From assembly GCA_031399025.1 (NCBI GenBank), contig JANNOJ010000056.1, forward strand, positions 1-50,976: 50,976 nucleotides of DNA, given 5' to 3'. The notes below the pieces were generated by a model that saw only the letters and a program-made list of their open reading frames with translations, was not told the origin of the DNA and did no database searches. Below are positions 24,673-34,235 of the stretch, one piece after another. This DNA comes from CBDBZL01 sp031399025. GTDB taxonomy: Bacteria > Pseudomonadota > Alphaproteobacteria > Sphingomonadales > Sphingomonadaceae. The translations under genes and the position numbers were made by a program. The stretch's first letter is position 1. Each line of letters starts with the position of its first letter.

Positions 24673-25298
24673 GCGCCAAATCCGGCCGGGGCTCCGGCGG
24701 GCACGGGTTGGTTCGATGGCACAGCCGTGGCGTCGGCGACGGTAATCGGCGCGTGCTTGGCCACCGCGCGGGCGAGGAGCTCGGCAAAGCCCTCGGCATT
24801 GGGCAGCGAGCGCAGCATCGGTTCGGCATTTCGCACCCGCCATGGGCGGACATGCGGCCACATGAGCAGCCACGACAGCGGGGGGGGCGCGGTCATGCGC
24901 AGCGCGACATCGCCGCGCCCATGACCTTGCGGGCGCAGGTCGGCGGCGCCGATCAGCGGCAGCGGCAGGTTCACGCACTTGGGCAGCGCGATGCCGAAGC
25001 GCATCACGATCCGGCGATCGGTGAGGGTATAGACGGTGCTGCGCGCGATCGCCCAAGCCAGGAAAGCGAGCAGAGCGAGGCAAGCGGCGCCCGAGGCCAA
25101 GGTCAGCAGCGCGCCGCTCGTGCTGCCGGCGATCAGCCCGGCCACGAACAGGGCGGCGAAGTAGACGGCCACCAGGGGCAGGTGAAACGCGCTGCGGGCC
25201 AGGAGCCGCCAGTCGGGCGCGCTTTGCCACAGAATCGCTTCGCCCGGCGGAAGATATCCGGGCAGGCCGCGGATCGGCTCGCTATCATATTCCATCAT
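24669..25298 (-). CDS. puhB: photosynthetic complex assembly protein PuhB
   Basis: A 209-residue membrane protein with a bacterial PH-like domain, thought to help reaction centre dimerise or assemble. Landmarks are RGLPGYLPPGEAILWQSAPD at the N-terminus, two or three membrane spans (AFHLPLVAVYFAALFVAGLI and LASGAACLALLAFLAWAIAR), then YTLTDRRIVMRFGIALPKCV. The C-terminal half has WPHVRPWRVRNAEPMLRSLP. It overlaps the puhA stop as ATGA; the doubled ATG at 25298/25295 leaves a one-codon ambiguity. Confidence 0.93.
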   Translation of the reverse strand: MMEYDSEPIRGLPGYLPPGEAILWQSAPDWRLLARSAFHLPLVAVYFAALFVAGLIAGSTSGALLTLASGAACLALLAFLAWAIARSTVYTLTDRRIVMRFGIALPKCVNLPLPLIGAADLRPQGHGRGDVALRMTAPPPLSWLLMWPHVRPWRVRNAEPMLRSLPNAEGFAELLARAVAKHAPITVADATAVPSNQPVPAGAPAGFGA

Positions 25299-26068
25299 AT
25301 CAGCGGTTCCGTCCGCCCGGCGAGACCGTAGAGATAGCCGCCGCCGAAATAGGCCATAACCCGCTCTTCCTCGTAGCGGGTGATCTCGCGTGGGCTGGCG
25401 ATGGCCGGGGCGCCGTCGAACTGGTCGGCGGACAGTGCATCGATCTCGACGAGCCCGCGGCTGCGCTTGACCGTCGCCATACCCATCGGCGCGAGGACTT
25501 CGCGCCCCGCATCGGTGGTGATCGCCAGGAAGCGGATGCAGTGATCGGCGCGATCGATCCACAGATCGCTGATCGTTCCCGCGCGCTTGCCGTCGGCAGC
25601 GATGACCGGCCAGCCGATGAGCTGCGGATCGTTCTTGGAGACGCTGAAATGCGGCTCGTCGCCGATGGGTACGATGCGCGCCCGGCCCGTCATGTCGTAA
25701 TCGGGCCAGGGGGCGCGGTCGGCCCAGGCGGCCGGGCCGATGCCGTCGAGCAGCGGATTGCCGGTGGGCGTGTACGGCGCGCCGGCGAAGCGGTCGATCC
25801 GGCGTCCCGCGATGTCGACCGGCTCGCGCAACTTGGTCGGCGTGGTGACGACGCCCTTGTCGAAGGGCAGGTTGAAGGTCTTGACCAGCGAGTGGCTGAG
25901 CGGCCCCCAGGCGCTGTCGACCCGCCCGGTCATCTCGTCCTCAAGCGGATAGCCTTCGCGGCGGTCCTCGCGCCGCAGGTAGAACACGAGGCCGATGAAG
26001 AACAGCACGAAGGCCCAGAACACGAGTTCTGCAACATCGAGACTGCCGGCCAAAAAGGGACTGAACAT
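25295..26068 (-). CDS. puhA: photosynthetic reaction centre H subunit
   Basis: The cytoplasmic cap of the reaction centre, with one N-terminal membrane span. The 257-residue protein begins MFSPFLAGSLDVAELVFWAF and continues FFIGLVFYLRREDRREGYPL. It has the soluble PRC-barrel part with HFSVSKNDPQLIGWPVIAAD, GTISDLWIDRADHCIRFLAI and the C-terminal REITRYEEERVMAYFGGGYL. It starts 18 bases after lhaA on the minus strand, with GGAAGAAG before the ATG. Confidence 0.97.
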   Translation of the reverse strand: MFSPFLAGSLDVAELVFWAFVLFFIGLVFYLRREDRREGYPLEDEMTGRVDSAWGPLSHSLVKTFNLPFDKGVVTTPTKLREPVDIAGRRIDRFAGAPYTPTGNPLLDGIGPAAWADRAPWPDYDMTGRARIVPIGDEPHFSVSKNDPQLIGWPVIAADGKRAGTISDLWIDRADHCIRFLAITTDAGREVLAPMGMATVKRSRGLVEIDALSADQFDGAPAIASPREITRYEEERVMAYFGGGYLYGLAGRTEPLI

Positions 26069-26085
26069 CGGCTTCTTCCTTCCCG

Positions 26086-27525
26086 TCAGGTGGGAAACTG
26101 GCTGAGCCCGAAACGGGCGGGTACAGGCAGGTGAGGGACGTCGCGCGAGCGGACCAGCGGCCCCAGCACCACCAGGGTGAGCAGCAGCAGCGCGATCTCG
26201 ATAAGGTAGATGCCGCCATAACCGGTGGCGCGGTGGGCCAGCGTCGGGCCGAGCTGATCCGTCAGCGCCAGGCCGGTGAGGAGATCGCGGCCGATCCCGC
26301 CCGCAGCAATCGCGAGCCCCGCGGCGCTTGCCTGCACCGCGCCCCAGGCGCCGAGCGCGAGGCCGGAACCGTTGCCATTGCCCGCCAGCGCCATCGCGGC
26401 GATGAGCGTGCCGACCAAGAACATGCCGCCCCCAAACCCGATCGCGGCAGCACCCAGATAGAGGAGTAAGGGGGAGCCGAGCGGCGCGGCGAACAGCACC
26501 ATCATGAAGGCGGCGATGCCGGCGACGCCGCCCGCGCCGGCCAGGCGGTGCGGCTCGGCGCCGCGGGCGAGTCGGTTGCCGGCCAGCGAGAAGCCGATGA
26601 GGGTGCCCAACGCCCACAGGCCGGTGAGGGCGGTGGTGGCGCCGACGCCCAGGCCGAGGATCTCGCCGCCGTAAGGCTCGAGCAGCACGTCCTGCATCGA
26701 ATACGCCGCCGCCCCCAGGCCCGTGGCGATCAGCAGCCGCGCAGTGCGAGGCTCGGCGACGAAATCACGCCAGGTGTCGGAGAACGAGGGGCGGGCAGGG
26801 GCCCTGGCGGTGCGCTGCGGATTGCGCGCTTCCTGTTTCCACAGCGCGATGAAGTTCATCACCGCCACCACCACTGCGGCGCCCTGGATCACCTGGACGA
26901 GCCGCGTGGGAGTGAAGTCGGCGAGGGCGCCGCCGATCGCGAACGCCGAGACCATCATGCCCACGAGCAGCATGACGTAGAGCAGCGCCACCGCGCGCGG
27001 CCGCGCGTCCTCGGGCGCGAGGTCGGCGGCGAGCGCCAGGCCGGCGGTCTGGGTGGTGTGCAGCCCGGCGCCGGCGAGCAGGAAGGCGAGCGCGGCGGCA
27101 ATTGCGCCGGCCGTCTCGGTGTCGGCGCGCGTCAGCAGCAGGAGGGCGAAGGGCATGATCGCTAGGCCGCCGAACTGCAGCATGGTGCCGGTCCAGATGT
27201 AGGGCACCCGCCGCCAGCCGATCGCCGAGCGATGGTGATCGGACCGATGGCCCACCAGCGCACGCGCCGGGGCGAACAGCAGCGGCAGCGCGATCATCGT
27301 CGCCACCAGCCAGGCGGGCAGGCCGAGTTCGACGATCATGACCCGGTTGAGCGTGCCGTTGAGCAGCACCATGGTCATGCCCACGCTCACCTGGAACAGC
27401 GAGAGGCGCAGCAGGCGCCCGAGCGGCAGGTCGGCGCTGGCCGCGTCGGCGAAGGGCAGCCAGGCGCTCGCCACGCGGGTCCAGCGCGACGCGAGGGGCT
27501 GGCCGGAATGCTGCCGCGGCTCCAT
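26086..27525 (-). CDS. lhaA: LH1 assembly protein, PucC-family major facilitator
   Basis: A 479-residue, roughly 12-span MFS-type protein of the BCD (bacteriochlorophyll delivery) family, thought to deliver pigment to nascent LH1. It has LRLSLFQVSVGMTMVLLNGT, NRVMIVELGLPAWLVATMIA, HRSDHHRSAIGWRRVPYIWT and AYSMQDVLLEPYGGEILGLG, all hallmarks of the family. Its place between bchM and puhA identifies it as LhaA rather than PucC. The start overlaps the bchM stop as ATGA. Confidence 0.94.
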   Translation of the reverse strand: MEPRQHSGQPLASRWTRVASAWLPFADAASADLPLGRLLRLSLFQVSVGMTMVLLNGTLNRVMIVELGLPAWLVATMIALPLLFAPARALVGHRSDHHRSAIGWRRVPYIWTGTMLQFGGLAIMPFALLLLTRADTETAGAIAAALAFLLAGAGLHTTQTAGLALAADLAPEDARPRAVALLYVMLLVGMMVSAFAIGGALADFTPTRLVQVIQGAAVVVAVMNFIALWKQEARNPQRTARAPARPSFSDTWRDFVAEPRTARLLIATGLGAAAYSMQDVLLEPYGGEILGLGVGATTALTGLWALGTLIGFSLAGNRLARGAEPHRLAGAGGVAGIAAFMMVLFAAPLGSPLLLYLGAAAIGFGGGMFLVGTLIAAMALAGNGNGSGLALGAWGAVQASAAGLAIAAGGIGRDLLTGLALTDQLGPTLAHRATGYGGIYLIEIALLLLTLVVLGPLVRSRDVPHLPVPARFGLSQFPT

Positions 27526-28238
27526 CAGCCGCGCACCAGTTCGAGCGCGTGCGAGGTGTAAAAGCCGCTGGCGATGCGCTGGTCGCGGCCCGCATGCCAG
27601 CCCGGGAAGGCGGCCAGGCGGCGGCGCAGGCGCGCGGGCTCGACCGGCTGGATCGCCGGCGCGCGGTCGGCGCGGGGAAAGAACTTGCCCGCCGCGTGCA
27701 GCAGCGCGAGCGCGGGGGTGCGCGGGGCGAAGGTGAACAGCATCGCCCGCTCGGTGCGGTGCGCCAGGCCGGTCAGCGCGTCGGCGATCTCGGCCAGCGG
27801 GTAGTGGATCAACGAATCCATCGCCACCACGTAGTCGAAACGGCCGAAGGCAGGGTCGAGCATGTCGCCTACGCGCCACTCGATGGTCCCCGCGCCGGTG
27901 TCGGTCCCGGTGCGCTGGTCGGCGAGGTCGACGAGCCCGCCCGCGATGTCCACCGCCAGCACCTGCGCCCCGCGCCGCGCCGCCTCTCCCGCGAGCGCGC
28001 CGGTGCCGCAGCCCGCATCGAGGATGCGCGCGCCGGAAAGGTCGGCCGGCAGCCAGTCGAGGAGCGTGGCGCGCATCCGGTCGCGCCCCGCACGGACCGT
28101 CGCGCGGATGCCGCTGACGGGCACATTGGAGGTAAGGTCAGCCCAGGCCTGGCGCGCGGTGCCATCGAAATAGCGCTCGAGCGCGGTGCGCTGCACGGCG
28201 TAGTTCGCGGTCATGCCTGGGGGAGCGGATGGCGTCAT
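27525..28238 (-). CDS. bchM: Mg-protoporphyrin IX O-methyltransferase
   Basis: Methylates the propionate of Mg-protoporphyrin IX, using SAM, to make the AcsF substrate. The 237-residue protein has NYAVQRTALERYFDGTARQAW at the N-terminus, in outline, the SAM loop RILDAGCGTGALAGEAARRG near residue 72, and VVAMDSLIHYPL. The ATG at 28238 overlaps the bchL stop as ATGA; a second ATG at 28214 would shorten it by 8 residues. It sits between bchL and lhaA, the standard order. Confidence 0.95.
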   Translation of the reverse strand: MTPSAPPGMTANYAVQRTALERYFDGTARQAWADLTSNVPVSGIRATVRAGRDRMRATLLDWLPADLSGARILDAGCGTGALAGEAARRGAQVLAVDIAGGLVDLADQRTGTDTGAGTIEWRVGDMLDPAFGRFDYVVAMDSLIHYPLAEIADALTGLAHRTERAMLFTFAPRTPALALLHAAGKFFPRADRAPAIQPVEPARLRRRLAAFPGWHAGRDQRIASGFYTSHALELVRG

Positions 28239-29128
28239 TCGAAGCCCAGAAAGTCAAAGATGTCGCGGTCCTTCATCGGCCGCGCCGCGAGCGGCTCGAC
28301 CCCGGCCCACAAGGTCGCCGCCAGCTTCATGTATTCGTTGCGCGCCGCCTCCACCTCGGGCGAATCGTCCATCTCGAACAAGGTGCACTTCTTCAGGCGC
28401 GAGCGGCGGATCGCATCCAGGTCCTTGAAGTGGGCGAGCCGTTTCAGGCCGGTGGCTTCGGCGAAGCGGTCGATCTCGTCGGTCTGGGCCGAACGGTTGG
28501 CGACCACGCCCGCGAGCCGCACGTCGTAGCTCTTGGCCTTGGCGCCGATGGCGGCGATGATGCGGTTCATCGCGAAGATGGAATCGAAATCGTTGGCCGC
28601 CACGATCAGCGCCCGGTCGGCGTGCTGGAGCGGGGCGGCGAACCCGCCGCAGACCACATCGCCCAGCACGTCGAAGATGACCACGTCGGTTTCGTCGAGC
28701 AGGTGGTGCTGCTTCAAGAGCTTGACCGTCTGGCCCACCACATAGCCGCCGCAGCCGGTGCCGGCGGGAGGCCCGCCCGCCTCGACGCACATGACGCCGT
28801 TATAGCCTTCGAACATATAGTCCTCGGGCCGCAGCTCCTCGGAATGGAAGTTCACGCTCTCGAGCACGTCGATGACGGTGGGCATCAGCTTCTTGGTGAG
28901 AGTGAAGGTGCTGTCGTGCTTGGGATCGCAGCCGATCTGCAGCACCCGCTGGCCGAGCTTGGAGAAAGCGGCCGAGAGGTTGGACGAGGTGGTCGACTTG
29001 CCGATCCCGCCCTTGCCATAGACCGCGAACACCTTGGCGCCCTTGATCGCGAGGTCGCCGTCGGGGTGGAATTGCACGCTGCCTTCCCCGTCGGGCGGGG
29101 TGGCAACGTGCTGATCGAGCAATACCAT
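28235..29128 (-). CDS. bchL: light-independent protochlorophyllide reductase iron protein
   Basis: The nitrogenase-like iron protein of DPOR, which feeds electrons to BchNB for ring D reduction in the dark. The 297-residue protein has the P-loop VYGKGGIGKSTTSSNLSAAF near residues 36-54, QIGCDPKHDSTFTL, and the cluster-cysteine regions GGPPAGTGCGGYVVG and FDVLGDVVCGGFAAPL. It starts 14 bases after bchH and overlaps bchM by 4 bases. DPOR is oxygen-sensitive, so its presence beside acsF means the cell must protect it under air. Confidence 0.97.
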   Translation of the reverse strand: MVLLDQHVATPPDGEGSVQFHPDGDLAIKGAKVFAVYGKGGIGKSTTSSNLSAAFSKLGQRVLQIGCDPKHDSTFTLTKKLMPTVIDVLESVNFHSEELRPEDYMFEGYNGVMCVEAGGPPAGTGCGGYVVGQTVKLLKQHHLLDETDVVIFDVLGDVVCGGFAAPLQHADRALIVAANDFDSIFAMNRIIAAIGAKAKSYDVRLAGVVANRSAQTDEIDRFAEATGLKRLAHFKDLDAIRRSRLKKCTLFEMDDSPEVEAARNEYMKLAATLWAGVEPLAARPMKDRDIFDFLGFE

Positions 29129-29142
29129 CTACAGATCCTCTC

Positions 29143-32100
29143 TCATTCGGCCGCGATCAACAGGCCCTCGAGCCGGTCTTCGATCTCGTCGCTGGCTTCG
29201 CGCAGGGCGCCAAGCGTCGCTTCGTCGGGTTGCCAGAAATCGCGCTCGCAAGCCTCCATCAGCCGGTCGGCGACGCGCGCGCAGGCCTTGGGATTGAGCG
29301 CGGTGAGCCGCGCGCGCATCTCTGGGTCGAGCACGAAGGTCTCGCTGATCCGCTGGTAGACCCAGGGCGCGACCTGGCCGGTGGTGGCCGACCAGCCCAT
29401 CGTGTTGGTGACGTGGCTCTCGATGTTGCGGACGCCCTCGAAGCCGTGCTCGAGCATCGCTTCGTACCATTCAGGGTTGAGCACTCTGGTCCGCGTCTCC
29501 AGCTCGACCTGCTCGGACAGGGTGCGCACCCGGGCCTGGCCGCGGGTGGAATCGACGATGTAGACCGGCGCCTTGGAACCCCGGGCGCGTTCCACCGAGC
29601 GCGCCATGCCGCCCAGCGCGTCGACGTAGTGATCGATGTCGGTGACGCCCAGCTCGGCCGATTCCAGGTTCTGGAAGGTGAACTCGACGCCCGCGAGCGC
29701 GCTCTTCAGCAACTCCCGGCTGGCCACCGGCGGCCCCTCGCGGCCATAGGCGAAGCCCTTGCGGCGCTCGAACACCTCGGCCAGCTCGTTCGGGTCGGTC
29801 CAGGCACCGGCATCGACCAGCTGGTTGACGTTGGCGCCGTAGGCCCCTTCGGCATTGGAGAAGACGCGTAAGGCGGCGGATTCCAGGTCGCAATCGTGCT
29901 CGGCCATGTGCGCGAGGGTGTGCTTGCGGACGAAATTGTGCTCGGCCGGCTCGTCTTCCATGCTGGCGAGGTAAGCGGCCTCGGCGAGCATCCGCGTCTG
30001 GAGCGGCAGCAGGTCGCGGAAAATCCCCGAGAGCGTGATGACCACGTCGATGCGCGGGCGGCCAAGCTCGGCCAGCGGGATCAGCTCGGCCCCGGCGAGG
30101 CGACCGTAGCCATCGAGCCGCGGGCGCGCGCCCATCAGCGCTAGCGCCTGGGCGATCGGCGCGCCTTCGGACTTGAGGTTGTCGGTCCCCCACAGCACCA
30201 TCGCCAGGCTCTCGGGGAAGGCGGCGCCCGTCTCCAGGTGGCGATCGAGCAGGCGGTCGGCGGCGGCGTTGCCCTGCGAGACGGCGTAGGCAGTGGGCAT
30301 GCGCAGCGGGTCGAAACCGTGCAAATTGCGGCCGGTGGGCAGCACGTCGGGATTGGCGATGATGTCGCCGCCGGGCGCCGGGCTGACATAGCCTGCGTCG
30401 AGCGCGTGGACCAGCGCGCCGAGCTCGTCGCAGGCGTCGAGCCGCTCCGCGAACAGCGCCCGGTCCGCCTCGGGCACGGTGGCGAGCAACCGTTCCAGCG
30501 CCTCGCCCGTGGGATTGGCGCCCAACACGTGGAGGCCGTGCGGGATCAGTTCGCATTCGATCTCGTAGAGGCGGGCGGCCAGGGTTGCGGGCGGGGCCGG
30601 GGCGAGATCGGCGGTTTCGGCCGCGTCGCGGATCATCGCTTCGAGATCGGCGCGCTCCTCGTCGGCATCGGCGGGCAGGGTACGCCAGCGCTCGACCAGC
30701 GCCTTGAGGTCGGCGAGCGCCTTGTAGAGACCCGCTTCGGCAAGCGGGGGGGTGAGATAGCTCACCAGCGTGGCGGCCGAGCGGCGCTTGGCGATCAGCC
30801 CTTCGGAGGGGTTGTTGGCGGCGTAGAGGTAGAAATTGGGCAGGTCGCCCAAGAGCCGCTCGGGCCAGCAATCGCCGGTCAGGCCGGTCTGCTTGCCGGG
30901 CATGAATTCGAGCGCGCCGTGAGTGCCGAAATGCAGCACGCAGTGCGCGCCGAAATCCTCGCGGATCCAGCGGTAGAAGGCGGAAAAGGCGTGCGTCGGC
31001 GCAAAGCTGCCCTCGAACAGCAGCCGCATCGGATCGCCCTCGAAGCCGAAGGCGGGCTGCACGCCCACAAAGACGTTGCCGAAGCTCTTGCCGAGCACGT
31101 GAATCGAGGCGCCGTCGGCCTGCTGGCGCCCGGGCGCGGGCCCCCATTGCGCCTCGATGGCGGCCAGGTGGGGCTCGCGGCGGATGTGATCGTCGGTCGC
31201 GATGCGCGCCTCGACATTGGCGTCGGCGTAGAAGCGCTCCGAATTGCCGCCCAGCAGCGCTTCGCGCAGCGCGGTGACATCGTGGGGCACCTCCACGGCG
31301 TAGCCTTCGCGCGCCAGGCGGGTGAGCACGGCATGAAGCGATTCGAACACCGCGAGGAAGGCAGCGGTCCCGGTAGCGCCGGCATTGGGCGGGAAGTTGA
31401 ACAAAACGATCGCGAGCTTGCGCTGCGCCTTCTCGCTGCGGCGCAGCGCCACCAGCCTGGCGACGCGCGCGGCGAGCGCGGCGGAGCGCTCGGGGCAAGC
31501 GACCATCGCGCGCACGCCGTCCACCGCCAGCGCGGCGCGGCCGCCGAACACGGTGGGGCTGGTGGCGCCGTCGAGCTCGGGCAGCGCCACCATCATGGTC
31601 GCTTCGATCGGCAGCAGGCCCTGGCGGCTGGCGCGCCAGTCCTCCAGCGGCTGGAACTCGATCGGCAGCGCGGCGATGTAAGGCACGTCGACCCCGGCCA
31701 GCGTCGCCACTGCGCCGGCGCTGTCGTTATAGGCCGGGCCTCCCACCAGCGAGAAGCCCGTGAGGCTGACGATGGCGTCCACCACCGGCTTGCCGTCTTC
31801 GTGGAAGAACCGCCCGATCGCCGGGCGCGCATCGAGCCCGCTGGCAAAGGCGGGGATGACGCGCAGGCCCTTGGCCTCCATTGCCGCGATCACCCCGTCG
31901 TAATGGCCGGCATCGCGGCCGAGCAGGTAGGAGCGCAGCAGCAGCAGGCCCACCGTGCCCGCCTCGCCGCCGGTGCGCGGCAGCGCCGCGACGCGCTCGG
32001 CGAAGCGCCCCTCGAGCGCGGGATGATAGACGCCGACCTCGGGATAATCGCGCGGCGGGTCGGCCGGCAGCTTGCCGCGCAGTACGCGGCGCTCGCCATC

Positions 32101-32715
32101 GGCATAACGATCGACCAGCGCCCGAACCATCGCCACCACATTGTCGTCCGAGCCGGCGAGCCAGTATTGCAAGGTGAGGAAATAGGCCCGCAGATCCTGC
32201 GCCTTGCCCGGCACAAAGCGCAGGATCTTGGGCAGGCGGCGCAGCATCTTCATCTGCCCGGCGCCCGAACTGCCGCCCGGTTTTTTGGCGCCGCGCAGCT
32301 TCTTGAGCAGCGCCATCGGCCCCTTCGCGGGCGCGTCCATGCAGAAATTGCCCAGCCGCGTGAGCCGCACGACCTCGCCGCCCGACATCAGGCCGAGCAT
32401 CGCATCGCAATGGTCGCGGCGCGCGGTCAGTGCCGGAAGGACCGCGCGGATATGCGGATCGAGGAACAGCATCGTGGCGATGACGATGTCGCCATGGCCG
32501 ATATCCTCGCAGGCGCGCACGAGCGCGGCCGGGTCGCGATCCCAGTCGCACGCCGCGTGGAAGCCGATGGAGATGCGATCGTCGGCGAGGATCGCGGCAG
32601 CGCGCTCGGCGGCGCCGGCGAGGTGGTTGTCGAGCGTGACGATGACGACCCGGACAGGTGGGCGCACCGGCGGATTGGCGAGCTGGTCGCGGGCGAGGCG
32701 GTCCTCACCGGCCAT
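29143..32715 (-). CDS. bchH: magnesium chelatase porphyrin-binding subunit H
   Basis: The large catalytic subunit that holds protoporphyrin IX while BchID drives Mg insertion. The 1190-residue protein fits the CobN/Mg-chelatase family. It has VVIVTLDNHLAGAAERAAAI at the N-terminus, NAGATGTAAFLAVFESLHAV, HFGTHGALEFMPGKQTGLTG, NPSEGLIAKRRSAATLVSYL and VTNTMGWSATTGQVAPWVYQ. The ATG at 32715 gives the usual length; it overlaps the bchB stop by 11 bases. The long open frame on the opposite strand is a shadow caused by high GC. Confidence 0.97.
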   Translation of the reverse strand: MAGEDRLARDQLANPPVRPPVRVVIVTLDNHLAGAAERAAAILADDRISIGFHAACDWDRDPAALVRACEDIGHGDIVIATMLFLDPHIRAVLPALTARRDHCDAMLGLMSGGEVVRLTRLGNFCMDAPAKGPMALLKKLRGAKKPGGSSGAGQMKMLRRLPKILRFVPGKAQDLRAYFLTLQYWLAGSDDNVVAMVRALVDRYADGERRVLRGKLPADPPRDYPEVGVYHPALEGRFAERVAALPRTGGEAGTVGLLLLRSYLLGRDAGHYDGVIAAMEAKGLRVIPAFASGLDARPAIGRFFHEDGKPVVDAIVSLTGFSLVGGPAYNDSAGAVATLAGVDVPYIAALPIEFQPLEDWRASRQGLLPIEATMMVALPELDGATSPTVFGGRAALAVDGVRAMVACPERSAALAARVARLVALRRSEKAQRKLAIVLFNFPPNAGATGTAAFLAVFESLHAVLTRLAREGYAVEVPHDVTALREALLGGNSERFYADANVEARIATDDHIRREPHLAAIEAQWGPAPGRQQADGASIHVLGKSFGNVFVGVQPAFGFEGDPMRLLFEGSFAPTHAFSAFYRWIREDFGAHCVLHFGTHGALEFMPGKQTGLTGDCWPERLLGDLPNFYLYAANNPSEGLIAKRRSAATLVSYLTPPLAEAGLYKALADLKALVERWRTLPADADEERADLEAMIRDAAETADLAPAPPATLAARLYEIECELIPHGLHVLGANPTGEALERLLATVPEADRALFAERLDACDELGALVHALDAGYVSPAPGGDIIANPDVLPTGRNLHGFDPLRMPTAYAVSQGNAAADRLLDRHLETGAAFPESLAMVLWGTDNLKSEGAPIAQALALMGARPRLDGYGRLAGAELIPLAELGRPRIDVVITLSGIFRDLLPLQTRMLAEAAYLASMEDEPAEHNFVRKHTLAHMAEHDCDLESAALRVFSNAEGAYGANVNQLVDAGAWTDPNELAEVFERRKGFAYGREGPPVASRELLKSALAGVEFTFQNLESAELGVTDIDHYVDALGGMARSVERARGSKAPVYIVDSTRGQARVRTLSEQVELETRTRVLNPEWYEAMLEHGFEGVRNIESHVTNTMGWSATTGQVAPWVYQRISETFVLDPEMRARLTALNPKACARVADRLMEACERDFWQPDEATLGALREASDEIEDRLEGLLIAAE

Positions 32716-34231
32716 GGTGAGCCTTGGCGTCGTACAGCGTGGCGAGGTCGATCGAGGCGCGGCCTTCGGCCAGCGCGAAGGCCTCGGTGTTGCGGCGGGC
32801 CTTGCCGCGCACGAAGAACGGGATCTTGCGCAGTTCCGCCTCGGCCTCGGCGGTCCAGCGGCCATCCGCGGGGACGGGCGCATCGGGCTGCGGCACGAAC
32901 GCCGCCTGCCCCAGGTGCGAGGCGCCGGCATCGTCGCTGAACTCGAAATCGTCGCGGAACATGGCGAGCAAGTGCTCCTCCAGCCCCATCGCCAGCGGGT
33001 GCACCCAATCGTCGAACAGCACGTTGGCGCCTTCGAAGCCCATCTGCGGGCTGTGGCGGGCGGGGAAATCCTGCACGTGGGCGGGCGCGGAGATGACCGC
33101 GCAGGGGATGCCCAGCCGCTTGGCGATGTGGCGTTCCATCTGCGTGCCCAGCACCAGCTCGGGCTGCAGCGCGGTGATCTGCTCCTCCACCGCGAGGTGA
33201 TCGTCGGTGATCAGCGGCTCGAGCCCGTAGAGCGCGGCGGCGGCGCGCATCTCACGGGCGAATTCGCGATTGTAGCAGCCGATCCCGGCGACCGCGAAAC
33301 CCAGCTCGTCGCGCGCCACGCGGGCGGCGGCGATGGCGTGGGTGGCATCGCCGAACACGAACACGCGCTTGCCGGTGAGGTAGGTGGAATCGACCGAGCG
33401 GCTCCACCAGGGCATGTTGGAATCGCGGTCCGCCAGCACCTGCGAGGCGTCGACCCCGGCCAGCGCGGCGACTTCCTCGACGAACTGGCTGGTGGCGTTG
33501 ACGCCGAGCGGCACGGTGCGAATGGCGGGCTGGCCGAACTTCTTCTCCAGCCAGCGCGCGGCATCGTCGCCGGTCTCGGGATAGAGCACGATGTTGAAAT
33601 CCGCTTGCGGCAGCCGGGCGATGTCCGCGGGCGAGGCGCCGAGCGGCGCGGTGACGTTGATCGCGACGCCCAGGCGCCCAAGGAGCGCGGTGATCTCGGC
33701 CAAATCGTCGCGGTGGCGGAAGCCCAGCGCGGTGGGGCCGAGGATATTGGCGCGCGGCGGGCCGGGCGCGCGCGCGGTGGCGCGCGCGATCCGGCCGCAC
33801 ATCTTCTTGACGATGGCGAGAAAGGTCTCGGCCGCGCCCCAGTGCTCCTTGCGCTGGTAGCTGGGGAGCTCGAGCGCCACCACCGGGATCGGCAGGCCGA
33901 TCGCTTCGGCGAGGCCGCCGGGATCGTCCTGGATCAGCTCGGCGGTGCAGGACGAGCCGACCAGCATCAGGTCCGGCTGGAAGCGATCGTAGGCGGAAAT
34001 CACCGCATCGCGGAACAGCGCGGCGGTGTCGGTGCCGAGGTCCCGCGCCTGGAAGGTGGTATAGGTGACGGGAGGGCGCTGGCGGCGGCGCTCGATCATG
34101 GTGAACAGCAGGTCGGCATAGGTGTCGCCCTGCGGGGCGTGGAGCACGTAGTGGACGCCGCGCATCGAGGTCGCGACGCGCATCGCCCCGACATGCGGCG
34201 GTCCCTCGTAGGTCCAGACGGCCAGCTGCAT
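32705..34231 (-). CDS. bchB: light-independent protochlorophyllide reductase subunit B
   Basis: One half of the NifDK-like catalytic component of DPOR. The 508-residue protein has MQLAVWTYEGPPHVGAMRVA at its start, HYVLHAPQGDTYADLLFTMI, and LVGSSCTAELIQDDPGGLAE with a cluster-region cysteine. Other landmarks are GPTALGFRHRDDLAEI, CAVISAPAHVQDFPARHSPQ, GFEGANVLFDDWVHPL and the C-terminal LRKIPFFVRGKARRNTEAFA. It starts 4 bases after the bchN stop. Confidence 0.97.
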   Translation of the reverse strand: MQLAVWTYEGPPHVGAMRVATSMRGVHYVLHAPQGDTYADLLFTMIERRRQRPPVTYTTFQARDLGTDTAALFRDAVISAYDRFQPDLMLVGSSCTAELIQDDPGGLAEAIGLPIPVVALELPSYQRKEHWGAAETFLAIVKKMCGRIARATARAPGPPRANILGPTALGFRHRDDLAEITALLGRLGVAINVTAPLGASPADIARLPQADFNIVLYPETGDDAARWLEKKFGQPAIRTVPLGVNATSQFVEEVAALAGVDASQVLADRDSNMPWWSRSVDSTYLTGKRVFVFGDATHAIAAARVARDELGFAVAGIGCYNREFAREMRAAAALYGLEPLITDDHLAVEEQITALQPELVLGTQMERHIAKRLGIPCAVISAPAHVQDFPARHSPQMGFEGANVLFDDWVHPLAMGLEEHLLAMFRDDFEFSDDAGASHLGQAAFVPQPDAPVPADGRWTAEAEAELRKIPFFVRGKARRNTEAFALAEGRASIDLATLYDAKAHHGR

Positions 34232-34235
34232 CGCG

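Noticed and set aside
30238..32940. A 900-codon open frame on the plus strand opposite bchH
   Set aside because: It is the antisense shadow of a GC-rich gene. It has no family motifs, while bchH on the minus strand has many.
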